A DNA stretch of 64,000 bases, taken from positions 43,527-107,526 of the forward strand of contig VZRR01006606.1 in NCBI GenBank assembly GCA_013398015.1, written 5' to 3'. The notes beneath the pieces were generated by a model. It did not search any database and had not been told where the DNA came from. It saw only the letters and a program-made list of their open reading frames with translations. This document shows positions 1 through 11,345 of this stretch, piece by piece. The translations under genes and the position numbers were made by a program. The DNA comes from Oreocharis arfaki (lineage: Eukaryota > Chordata > Aves > Passeriformes > Paramythiidae). Within the stretch, counting starts at the first letter, position 1. Every line of letters starts with the position of its first letter.

Positions 1-3000
1 AAAGCTGTCAGCCTACAAGAAACTTACCTTGAGGCCACAAGAATATCATCTTTGAATGTTTTCTGGCATTACTTGATCTGTCTCACCCAATTAATACTAA
101 TACACTACCCAGCTAATACAAGGACTTCAAGGATTTGTTGCCCATCACCATGATGGTGATGAAGAATTCAGCGCAAGGTAAGAGTTGTAAGGTGGTTTTA
201 TTCTGGTTTTAAAAATATATTCAGTGAAGTGAAATTCCAGTATTATGTTGCAGTGCACTTTGATTAGGTGGAGGTTTATAAATTCTTCTGCAGCATCCTG
301 TGGCTCAAAGCTTCTTAAATATGTTGTTTAAAAAATATTAAAAACTCACCTGCCATTCAACATCTTTTTTAGGAAACTCAGTTTCAGATACACCCCCCCC
401 CCCCCATATATATGCAGACATAAAAGAATATACTTGTAAATATGTATTCAATATGTATTCAAATGGTTTATAATTGCCAATAATTCTATCAGCACTAATG
501 CAAGTAAGACATTCTAAACAGATTCTTCCTGGAAAAAAAAGTTATTTTTTTCTTCTGTATGAAAGAATGTGGGATTTTCAAACTTCTTCAGAAATGTGCA
601 TGCTACATTGGCATAAAGGTTCATTTACCTTGATGAAAACCAGGATAAGGAAATTTAAGCAGAGCCTCCATACACTTCTACGGCTCAATAGCTCCTCTAA
701 AGCTTTTATCTAGACTGAACTCCCACTGGGAGTGTCAACATACCTTGATCTCTCTGTTCTCTATTCCCCATCTATAAGATGAGGATTAGTCTATGCCAAA
801 CACAAGCTCTGCAATATATTAGAGTGTCAGGTTCTTCAATCACATGAACCACAAATTTCTAAATACCACTGCAAAGAAGCTCACTTGAGTCCAATGCAAA
901 AAAAGGTATGGGCTTTAATTCACTATTACATTTTATCATCTCTTTTTAAAACACAAAATCTATCTTCTTTGCAGAACATGAACAAAAATAATCACCTGAA
1001 CTAACGGCAATCTCAGCATAGTAATTACTCTTAATTATCTTTTAATACGCTGATTTTAAAAAGCACACTTATTGAGAAAGGAAATATGTGATTCCCTGCA
1101 TTTGGCAGTGCCATGAACTAAAAATAGGGATAATAAGTCTACAAATGCATTGTATGGCCAGAAAGCAACATATTCCAGAGAAGTTTATCACACTGTTTTG
1201 CATATCTCTAGACACTAGACCTAGAGATCTGTCATAAATGCTCTTAACTGCCAGTTAACCTTTGATTTTAGTAGGCAGCCAATGCCTGACATTTAATTAG
1301 TAACTCAATTAAATATTTTGCTATTCTCAGCTTATTTTATCATTTAGAAGCAACAGAAACAAATCAAGACAGACTTCCATGAGGAAGAATTTACAAGTGT
1401 CCTTATTAGCTGTTAGAACAGCCATTCTGGCAGTGTAATGAGATAAGGAATTTCACCATTTCCTTAATACTGAGATGTTTGTCTTTGATCCTTAAAACCA
1501 TTCCCAGGGATTCTTTCAGTAGTTTTATGGGAATGACACAATTGTGAAAATGAGATGTATCAACATTTTATGTATTGGGTGTAATACTACTACAATACTA
1601 ACACATGGTTCTCCTGCCAAAGTATGATAGAAAGACGTCCATGGGGACAATGGGCTGTAGTGGATGGATAGTGAGAACCTAAGCAATAATCTGTAGAATT
1701 TTTTGTCCTCTCCTAAAAGTTGAATTTTACCCACCCTACAACGACTTCACCATTAACTACTTATATGTTATTAAGTTGTTAAAACTTCTGCTCAGGGTGG
1801 TTTCATTTTGTTTATTTTACCCTTAACTAGTGATCCTGCATCTCGGAAAAATTATTAAACTCCTTTCCCTCTTCCCAGCCCAGGAGAGATGTTATTTTGT
1901 CCAGCTGTTCTCTTTTTAGGTAACTTTTCCACGGTGTTTTGTTTCTGGAAAGACGCTCCCATAGAAAAAAGGTTTCTGGAATTTAGAACTTTTATGGAGA
2001 AGTCATTAAGAAGGTGCTGATGCAATCCCTAGCTGTCTGCCTGCCACCTGCTGGCTGACTGCTCTTCGGACAGTCTTGAGAATCACTCCATGCAAATGAG
2101 TGAAATGAAGCCTAATTCCATTAAATCTCTCCAGTTGTTACTGTTTTGTACTATACCTGTATATCATCCTTCATATGGATTCCATCACGGTTGCTCCAAA
2201 ATGCAGCAAACATCAGAGACCTCCAGGAACTGAAACCCCTCTGCATTTTGAGGCTAAAGGGGGCAAACTGAAGTTGCCCAAGTCAAAATTCAGCAGGCCG
2301 CATCACCCAGTTTTACTCTTAGTGTGTATCAAGTACGTTCTCATGACAGTTAAGCAGAGTAGGTTATGTTCTGTATTAAATCCCACCTTGAGTTACTGCA
2401 CACAACTATCCTGTGCTGACCAACCTCATTAAGGGCAACTGAAGTCAATAATCCTCCCTTGCTAGCACAGATCTGGGATCTGAGACTGATGTGTATCTTC
2501 AGCAGGAAAGAAATGCAGGCCAGAAAACTTTCTGCCCAGCTCCACTAGATTCAGGTTTTATTTATGCCATTGTATTTATTTAGAAATCAAAAAGGATTTT
2601 CATTTTTAATAACCAATTATGGAATCGTTGAGGCAACAGCAAGAAATGTCATCAGGAAAAGTCTCTGCTAAGGGTGTCTTATTAGAATATCTGTTTATAG
2701 ATTTTTGAAAATGATTTATCATTCTTTAAATCAATTTGAAAGTGACTGGCACCACATAATTTTCTATTTGTATTAATTACTACTAAAGAGCAATATTAGA
2801 GTAAGATGATTATAAATAAAGCTTGTTGAGAAGCATATTGACATTATTTTATAAAGCTTAAGCTGTGCCAAGTTAATAATGGAACTTGGCACACATGTAT
2901 AAAGAAACAGGTTTGATTAACCCTTGCTGTGCTAATAGCTGAAGACCATTTCTATTCCATTAAAATAGAAAGCTATGTCAGTATTTATATCATTCTTTTG

Positions 3001-4585
3001 CTGGTGGCCAAGGAGTTAACAAACATCTCGAATGTGCCTTTTAAAAGATCATGACCACATTCAAACTACTTTTGTCTTGGAAGTGATTTGATGTATCTGA
3101 TCTACTGTGGTATAAAACTGGATGGGCTGTCACATACAGTAACCAAGCCAGTTTGAAGGGAAAAACATTTCCAGCTGTACCACACAAGTTTCCAAATAAC
3201 TTGGAATACATTTAGTAAATGATCTTTTCATGAAAAAGGGGCTAAGCTGTATCACAGAATTGAAGGAGAGCCAATGAATATACAGTAAAACTAGGATTTT
3301 AAATTTATTATTGCATATTTGACGACTGGATTTTCTGAATTATGAGCTGAACTAACACCCTTTCCTTTCTGTATCTTGAGCAGTAATAAAGTTGTGAGTT
3401 TGAGCGGAAGAGTTTTGTCTGATTAGTTTTTCTGTTGCCAACACCAGCTATGCTTACTATGCTTTGGGCAGATTCCAACAGGCAGATGATGGTGAATTCA
3501 CCCACACAAGTTAACAAAATCTGAGAAAAGCACAAGGGGCTCAGCACTGAAATGAGTTAAATGGTGCAGAAATACGTCAGGAGATTCACGGCACTGCAGC
3601 ATTTCAATCATAGTCCAGTGAAGTTCTGGCTGTGGGTTAAACCCTGCAGTCTTTGACAAAGCGTCAATGAATTTTGACTTCATATTGGTGGTCCATGCAC
3701 ACACCTCCTTTGCCTACCAGGCATATTTACAATCTACAGTTGAGTTGCAAAACCAGTAAATTACTTTCTTCTTATCATTTAGTTTCTCACACTTGCACAG
3801 TGACACACATCTGCCTGTCTCAGTCCTGCCCCTTGATCCACTGCTGTTGTCCAAACTTTCCCCCCTTTCTCAGATACCTCCTGCGGACCAACAGAGCTCA
3901 CTTGTAACTCCAACACTCAGAGGAAAAATATCTTCAATTAAAAACTAAGGTATTTATTATATGAGTTAAATAATTCCTCCTTAGCTATCATTACCTACTA
4001 AGCCTTGAGTTATATTATTCCAAACTTCTACTTCCAGAAACCGGAAAATATACTCACTGATTTTCTAGAAGTTTACTCCATCTTCCTCCTGCTTACTTAA
4101 GACTTCATCTTTCCCTTTCTTTTTCCTTTGAGGAGGGAACAAAAGAAGAGAGGCAGCCTGTCAGCCCCTCCATGCCGGGAAATCATCTGCCACATGTTTT
4201 TGGTTTCTAAAGCTTTGCTCTGTTAACCAGGCACCGAGTGAGCTATGAAACCCCAAGGTAGCAGCTGCCATATCTAGAGAATGTCCTTCTCTGGCAGACA
4301 GTACAACAAGCTTCCAAGTCCACTGGAGTAATGAAAAAACTCTTGAGCACGTTTTGGCCCATGCCCTCTAATAATTTAAGTCACAGTACACTTTGCCATT
4401 TACCTTCCACGATTATTAAGAAAGAAGCAGTATCATGTGCTGGTTCACAAGGGGAAAAGATGCATGGGGAGGAAATACTAACTCCATCTTATCTGCTGTA
4501 AAACCAGCATTTTTACCCTTAATTCTTTTAAACAGAAGCTCTCTGTACTCTGTACACACAGAATTGACATGAGTTTCTATGGCAC
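1..4585. other. AT-rich unique sequence, no gene recognised
   Basis: Both strands carry only short open frames with no recognisable domain, and many of those open on GTG or TTG rather than ATG. I see no CR1 tail, no LTR ends and no convincing exon. The only local structure is a C13 homopolymer followed by a short AT run near 393-413. Conserved non-coding elements could be hidden here but cannot be seen without an alignment. Confidence 0.6.
393..413 (+). repeat. C13 homopolymer followed by a short (AT)n run
   Basis: Thirteen consecutive C bases at 393-405 run directly into an alternating AT stretch of about eight bases. This is simple sequence, probably length-polymorphic and error-prone to sequence. 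Confidence 0.9.
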
Positions 4586-5110
4586 TGTACCCCCTCTTAC
4601 CTGATCGCTTCCTGCCCTCTCCATGGGGTCTCCCTCCTTCCCCTGCCCCTAGTCCTGGCCACTCCTCGAGTTCTCCCTATTGATTCCTGTACCCCAACAG
4701 TGCCCATGTACCGCCCCTATGCCCTGAACCCATTTGCCCATGTGCTCTCCCCGCCCCCCTGGTACCCGGGTAAACTGAGGCTCCAGGCCATGTGACTCTC
4801 TCTCTCTCAGCCCCTGGGAGCAGCCTGCCAACAGCTCCTCTCCTCTGCCTTTGTGGGCCAGCCCGCGTGCTGGCCTCAGGCTTTGGGGAGTCAGCATAAA
4901 ATAAAGACCTTTGCAGTGCCATGAGGAGAGCCTTCTCACCTCCTTTGCCATCACTGAAGTTGCAGGCTGGCAGCTAGCTGGAGCAGCGGTGCGGGGCGTC
5001 CGAGATGGACTGCAGGAGGGCAGAGAATCCCTGCCTTGTCCCAAGAAGCCCCCGCTGCGCTCCCAGGGAAAGCTGCAGGAGCTAAGCAACACCAAGCACT
5101 GCAACAAAAT
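4586..5110 (+). mobile_element. GC-rich island, candidate solo retroviral LTR
   Basis: This block stands out from its AT-rich surroundings by its GC and CpG content. It begins near a TGTACCCC stretch (4586), has a U3-like C/T-rich segment, and carries a CATAAAATAAAG motif near 4896-4907 that could serve as TATA box and/or polyadenylation signal. An R/U5-like segment follows and runs to about 5106, where a CA dinucleotide could mark the end. That order of elements fits an avian endogenous retrovirus LTR left by recombination. I could not find a matching target-site duplication at these ends, so the boundaries are approximate. A small CpG-rich regulatory island is the alternative. No gag, pol or env sequence is present nearby. 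Confidence 0.4.
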
Positions 5111-7589
5111 TCCAACACAATCAAGGCTGGCAGAGCAAAGAGGACGTCTCTGTCCTCATCAGTCTGCCAACAGCAAAAAGAACCTTCCATGTTTTAATTT
5201 TAAATGAAAACTTTGAACAGTCCACAGACTTATTCCAAAACTCTTCTAAAGAACAACAAAATTTATCTTTCAAAGGTTATTTGTTTACTAAACACTCCAT
5301 AATAACAAAAAGTAACTTGTATCTATGCATAAAATTAAATTTCCCTGACAAAAGGAATAATAAGAAATAGTAAATTTTTCAAAGGGCTCCCATTTCTGGC
5401 TGGCCTGATTTCTAAATGGTGCTTGTACCACAGATGCATTTTTGCTATCTAAATTTGGGCACAGAAAGACTTCTGTCTATTCCCAGGAACCAGCTGGCTC
5501 ATGGGGTTCGTAGCGATCCACTGTATGACTTTCTTTTACAGCCTTGAGAAACATTTCTCAGTGATCAGATTTCTCCCCTTTCTTCTTAATTAACACAGAG
5601 ATACCAAAGCTAAGTCAAGGTCCTTAATGTTAAGGATACTTGAACTTATAATGTTCCACAATAACAAAATACTTTTTGGGGAATTAGCCATGCTGTCACA
5701 CATAGACATCTTTCACTACATTTGGAACATCTTATAGGTACTGAGGAACTTAAAATTAAATTGAGGCAGCCTAAAATAAGTATAAAAAGAAAGTAAATTA
5801 TTATCCAACATAAAATGCAATGGACAAGACATTTACCCAGTATATGCTTACAGTGAAGGTCAATTTTGCACCTATATACTAGTGACACCGTTAACTTCAG
5901 GAACAGGCCACATAAAAATGAAGACATCGAATGTATATTAAAAAAAAAAAAAAAAAGAAGGACTTGGATTAATTAAGTTTAATTAATTAAGGTGCATTTT
6001 CTAAGCACCTGCTTGTAAGGGAGTGACCAAAAACTATTTTAAGGCAGACAGTGCCAAGAAATACTACTTGTCTCTTTTGGGATATACTTGATAAACAACT
6101 TGTCAGATGTCACAATCAATAAGAAACCTTTTATTTTAATATGTTAAACACTAGTGTTTAGAAATGTAATCTTTTACTGCCTCTTTGGAAAGAGACTTGA
6201 CAGAGGTAGCATTACACCATACTGCAGAAACCAGAATAAACTTGGTCTTCAGATCCAGTTGAAACAAAAACACTGGCAAAAATATCCTTAAAAAAAAGCA
6301 ATGTACAAGTCCACCACAAGAAAAAATACTCAAATGTCTTATTCTCATTGAGAGAAACATCAAGTCTGCCTGCATAAAGCTAATGAAAGGATTGTTCCAT
6401 TTACCCAAGCAGAAGTGCTTTTAAAACCTTGATAGAATGTGCAGATACTCACTAAACATTGCGAGCTGTTCACAGGCAAATGGGCATAACTTTCTCCCAT
6501 GGGAACATGCAGCAGATGATCAAAGACAAGCAATGAAGAATAAAACTGGCTAATATGACAGTCAAGGCTGGAAGGATTTGCTGAGATAAGAAATGGTTCT
6601 CAGCATTCTGGCAAGGGTATTGGTGTCACGTGTCCCACGATTTCCATTTACAGAGAGTTTCATTGCACTTTTTTATTTCCAGAATTAGCGTATCAGAAGA
6701 TGAAGCCTGGAGCTTTATGGGTTTTTTTGCTTATTAACTACTCAAAAGCATGTGTTTCTATACCTTTTGATTTAGAGTACAAAGAAAAAATGAAGAATAG
6801 AATTCTATCCATCTTTCAAATTTCTTGCTTCCCTGAAAAATACTTAGAGGCTGTCTTAGCTAATGAAATTACATAAACCCTGCTCAGATGATAAGAGATG
6901 GTGCAATGGTGAGCATCAAGTAAATTTGATTTCACAACTAATATTACACAGTGGATTTGTGATAATTTTTTCAATGCAGCCACAAACTGTAGGAACAATT
7001 TCTTCAAATTTCAAAAATTTGAATAATTCTGAAAGCCTACACAAAGATAAATTCAGCATTAGATATGAACAGGATAAATAAAATCAGATTGATCACATTT
7101 AAAAATCTTGAGTATATTCATGGAAATGACCTAGACATGGTTATTTTCATGGTACTAAGAATATAATCTGTAATTGTCCAAGGCTTCTTAAGAAAAGTGA
7201 TTTCACCAAAATCAAGAATGTTTATGTACCAAGAAACAAAAATAGGAAGACTGAATAAGAACTATGTCAGATAATCAAAAGCTGTTTAAATATAGAACCA
7301 ACTGCCTCATAACTCACAATCAAGAAAGTTGGCTATCTGTATACAGGAAAAAAATTGGCACAAGAAAGAGTGAAAACAGCTTTCCATGAATAAACAGGCA
7401 CATATACTCAGTGAATGGCTTCAACAGTGAAACAAGAGATGTCCATTAAAAACACGAAGGAAAAATAAAGATTTGGTCTATAGATATCCATCACCCTGAG
7501 ATGTAAATGTGTGGAGATCAGCACAGAAATACATTCCATTACTTTTGCTACATGCTATATCAGTAAGGCACTTAACAGAGGTGGTGATG
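5111..7589. other. AT-rich unique sequence, no gene recognised
   Basis: No recognisable coding or repeat family. It contains an A17 tract (5940-5956) followed by a TTAATTAA-rich palindromic patch (5968-5992). The upstream part of the old CR1 copy that starts near 7590 might extend into 7060-7589, but I could not align it to endonuclease-domain codons. Confidence 0.55.
5940..5992 (+). repeat. A17 tract plus TTAATTAA palindromic patch
   Basis: Seventeen A bases at 5940-5956, then a short AG-rich spacer, then two TTAATTAA palindromes within 25 bp. The A tract could be the relic of a retroposed tail, but no retroposed body was recognised upstream of it. Confidence 0.8.
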
Positions 7590-8470
7590 CACTGCAAGTA
7601 GGAATAAAAGGGAAGGTAAGAAGAGACAGAAGAAATTGGCAATCATTGTAAACATGAGTAATAAAAGGGTGTTTTTTAAAAACTGTTAGGAACAAAACAA
7701 GTCACAGCAATTTTTCTTGTTGATTAGCAAACAAAAATGATCAGTTGCTAATAATGCTGTAAAAGGTACAACCCGTCAATAAATCTCTCTCCTGTATGTG
7801 GAAAATAAGGCAGAAGACATAGTCAGACCACTTTATGATGATAACATTTATCTTTCATTCGAAAAGCGGCCAAGGCTGATGTTTACATGAAGTTTTTAAA
7901 GTTAGACCTTTCTAAAGCAACAGGCCTGCATAAGCTTCAGGGCAACACCTTTAAAGAGTAGTTTTCAAGGAGCAATTTTTACCATCAACATAAATTTTGA
8001 ATAACTCTTTGAACAGTGCAAAAACTCAAGAGGTTTGGAAAAAAGGAAATACGCAAATACAGCAAAAAGTATTTAGGTAGAGACCTATCGCCTGAAATCG
8101 GTCCTGAGCAAAATTATGGAACAAGCAAGTCAACTGTTTTTTAAGCAATTAAAGAAGGATTATATAAATCAGAAGTGTTTATGGTCTTGTCAATCTAACT
8201 CAAGATCTGTGGCAATGACATTACACACTATAAGGTTAATAAAGTTAAAGGTGCTGAGATTATAAATTTCCCTGAAGTATGCAATTCAGTGCCATGTAGT
8301 ACTTTGTTTAAAAAATAGGGAAACTACAAATTTAATGCAATACATTAAATTTATCAAAGATCAGCTAACTGACAGGTTTTAAAATTGAATTGGATGTTTT
8401 CCAAGCAGAGCCCAGAAAGGACCAAACATCTACTCAACTGCTATTGAACATAAATCCAGAAACAAACAAA
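7590..8470 (+). mobile_element. Ancient CR1 LINE remnant A (ORF2, pre-RT and RT region)
   Basis: This is a heavily decayed piece of the CR1 reverse-transcriptase ORF, recognised from conserved stretches in the expected order. Around 7660-7690 the codons read NKRVFFKN, matching the CR1 segment usually NKKAFYKYI. At 7899-7961 they read KLDLSKATGLHKL, the CR1 motif LDxSKATGxDxxHP. At 8077-8130 they read LKSVLSKIMEQ, matching the RT start LTSVxGKIMEQ. At 8343-8385 the DNA matches the segment usually read as KWIxNWLTDR. Stops and frameshifts lie between all of these, so it is dead. The divergence is greater than in the CR1 tails elsewhere in the window, which places this copy in an old layer. In the unbroken element ORF2 encodes an endonuclease and reverse transcriptase for target-primed retrotransposition. 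Confidence 0.75.
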
Positions 8471-8639
8471 AAAATCGTATTAAAGGAGTGAGGACTTTAT
8501 CCTAGAAAGCAGCAAGTGAAAAGGACATGCTCCTCACACTGACTAAGGGTGTTGAGTAGCCATTTGATACTACTGCATCTTCAAAAACTTCTGACAACTG
8601 TCCCCTTGTCCAGCAAGGGAGAAGAGATGGTTACAAGAA

Positions 8640-8965
8640 ACAACAGGCCAGTCAACCTCACCTCATTTCTAGGGGCAATTATGGAGCAAATTCTCCCAAA
8701 GCCACTTCTAAGCACATAAAGGACAAGAAGAGGACAGGAAAAAACATCAGGGAAGCACCAAGGTCAAATCCTGCCTGACAAACCTGGTTGTCTTCCATGA
8801 TTTGGAGCATAAAGGAGGACTAGAAAGAGTACTGGGGAGCTCCATTTCTGTAAAGCTACACTCGCTATAGTACCCCATATAATTGGATAAATGATTCATA
8901 ATGTGGGACCTTGAACCTTGGAGAGATTCAAAACCCAAATGGACACAGCCCATAGCAGAGCTTTG
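8640..8965 (+). mobile_element. Ancient CR1 LINE remnant B (RT start, internally deleted)
   Basis: Codons starting near 8640 read NNRPVNLTSFLGAIMEQIL, which is the CR1 RT motif NYRPVSLTSxxGKxMEQIL. Downstream, near 8760-8800, the sequence matches the segment usually read as GFTxGKSCLTNL, here as a damaged 'SCLTNLV'-like stretch. By about 8915-8945 the DNA already matches the far 3' part of ORF2 (ggagagattcaaaaccc, usually within the PSLExFKxxLD codons), so several hundred bases between are missing. Remnant A already passed this RT motif at 8077, so B must be a second copy, not a continuation of A. Confidence 0.65.
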
Positions 8966-11274
8966 AGCAAGGAAATCAGAGAACATGTCTCCAGAGCTTC
9001 TTGACAATCTGAATTACTCTGATTCAGCTCTACAATCAACCAAGCATGAGCTCCTAATAGAACATTATAGAGTCTTTAACCTTGCAGATTTTTAAAAAAT
9101 TGGTAAAAAAAAGAACTTCACTAAATTCAGGCTATAAATAAGGGGCAAAAGTTAACAGCAATGTGACTAGAACTTTAGTGACCTTACCAGTGATGGATTT
9201 TCTAAGATGTATTCAAAAATTAAGACATTTAAGTCAAGAGTACTTCCATATCTTGCATGTTCCAGAAAGCCTATGAGTTCATCACCATCCTCTTCTCCAG
9301 TCTTATAATCTGTGCATCTCTGACAAGAAAGTGATGGGGTTTTTTCCTCTTTCTAATTGTTAGGAGAAATATACTATTATCCCAGAGATGGAAAGAAGAA
9401 ATAATAAGAGAAGGTGAAACAACTGCAGTGCACATAAACCAAGAGTAATGTTCCAGCACTCAAGAACTCAAACACTGAAATTAGTCCCAGCAGAACATTA
9501 AATCACTGCTCCAGGATGCCATCAGAAGTATAAAGCTGGGTAAACTATTAGGAACTCTACAATTACAAGTATCACTTGGGGAGAAATTGTGACAAAAAAA
9601 AGTGATAGACACATCATGTTGTGAATATACAGCATTACTTCTTAAATGTTTATATGCCCATAGTGTTTAGAAAACAAATGCTTTGTGCATAAAGCTACAT
9701 AATAAAAATCCTTTCTACTTCACGAGACCTCATTTTTAGCGAAAATATTTTTCCCTATAAACGTTTAATGTACACATCTGCTAGAATTAAAAAAGTTAGA
9801 GACTTAAAAAAAAATTGTCACTAGTAGAAAAACCTGCAAAACACACAGAATATAGTCATAGCATAAAACTTTGCCTGTAATGTTTATATGGACCCAAAAT
9901 GACAAGATTTACAGGATTCATTTTGCACCCTTCTCCACTGAAAACAATATTTTGAAATTTTTACTTTTGATTATGATGTTATTCAATACACTGAATTGCA
10001 TGGATGCAATTTCAAAATAAAATTAATTATGATTGGTTATAGCATCACAGGCAATTTGAAGAAGTTAATTACACATTCAGAGTGCTTCTGTCTTCAAATT
10101 AAAAACAGAACTGACACTAGCATTACTTAACATAATTATATCCTTTTATTCATTCATTTTGACCAGTGTGTAAGTTAGTTCCTGCCATCATGACACCTCC
10201 ATTGTAAGATTCTGTTGGTTTTTTTCCCCAAATAACAAATGCTAAGCCCAATGGATTTGAGGTACAAAAATCCAAGATATTGCCAGATTTTAAGAAAAGA
10301 GTGCCACAAAAGCTGATGCAGCTTCAGCAGTTCACCCCTATTTGGATCTGCCCTCTCCTGCACTTGACACTTAGGGACACAGATTTTCTACTTTAAATAC
10401 AGGTAAAGACTCAAGTGCCACTTTTATCTTTCATCCTCTCTCTGCTATCAGATCCTGCTTTCATCTCTGACCACCCACACAGCCTCATGGTTTGAATTTC
10501 AGGGGAACAGACATCCTGTGATGTCCACAGCATATACAGTTCTTGCCATATGCACTTGTTACCACTTTTTAACGGCTCTTCTAACAGCACTTCATGAAAA
10601 TAGGGCCAAATGTTTCCCCATCCACAGAGAAAAACAATGAGGAGATGGGACAAAAACAGAGGCAAAATCCCCTTCCTTTATAAAAGGGAAATGATTTCCC
10701 TGTAGAAAGTTGTGAACTGGCAAACACAACAGGTGATAAAGCCAAAGCAAAGGTGGAAAACGTGGGCTAGAGATGTAAACATCTGGAATACCACAGAGAA
10801 AACCACACTTGTCATTATGCTCTAGATCCTCATGGGAGGATGTGTGAGTACTGCTGATGACCACCCACAAAACATGCCAAGTCTTCCACAGAGTAACACA
10901 CTGAGTAATGGTGCCAAATTCCAACTTTAGAAATATATTTCCCAGACCCTTTTTCTGGTTAGTTGGTTGGGTTTTTTTTTTGTTTCTTTGTTGTTTGTTG
11001 TTTGGTTTGGGGTTTTTTTTTGGGGGGGGGATGTTTGGTTTTTGTTTGAAGTTCGGTTTTGAGGGTTTTGTTTTGCTTTCAGTTTTTATTTTCCTAGATT
11101 TTGTTTTATGCCCTACTTGTAGAAAAATAATACTAAGCCAACAAATAGAGAGCATCTTCTACATAACTACTATTGGATTTTCCTGACTATCATGCAGAAT
11201 GAACAACAATTACTATGTGGTTACAATTCCTGAGCTAATGGGTTATGAGCCTGACAGTGATCCCATATTGTGGT
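8966..11274. other. AT-rich sequence, mostly unrecognised
   Basis: Nothing with a clear family assignment. The stretch may include further unrecognisable CR1 debris, because old CR1 copies lie on both sides of it. A T/G-rich tract at 10958-11090 is listed separately. The 187-codon reverse-strand frame across that tract is low-complexity Lys/Pro/Asn-rich translation of simple sequence and not a gene. Confidence 0.5.
10958..11090 (+). repeat. T/G-rich low-complexity tract
   Basis: The forward strand is almost entirely T and G, with runs of T9-T10 and a G8 run, and the reverse strand is correspondingly A/C. It resembles the similar tract at 40612-40795, also T/G on the forward strand. Confidence 0.85.
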
Positions 11275-11345
11275 GTGAGGACATAAAATGCTGTAAAGAA
11301 AGATGAAGTAAAAAAGGAGCTTGCAAATATATTAGGAGCAATAAA
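11275..11345 (+). mobile_element. Ancient CR1 LINE remnant C, part 5' of the minisatellite
   Basis: Codons at 11325-11339 read K-Y-I-R-S, the CR1 ORF2 segment usually seen as FYKYI(R/S)SKR. The bases before it (gatgaagtaaaaaaggagct) match the upstream AAxKKxFY region. The purine-rich codons that should follow (K-R-R/K) run directly into the minisatellite. The ORF2 sequence resumes on the far side of the array, so this short piece and 12437-13890 belong to one element. Confidence 0.65.

Noticed and set aside
5940..5956. Poly(A) tail of a processed pseudogene or SINE
   Set aside because: No coding remnant, tRNA-like promoter boxes or target-site duplication were found next to the A run.
10592..11155. 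187-codon reverse frame rich in Lys, Pro, Asn and Gln
   Set aside because: Much of it crosses the T/G-rich tract, so it translates A/C simple sequence. No domain is visible.
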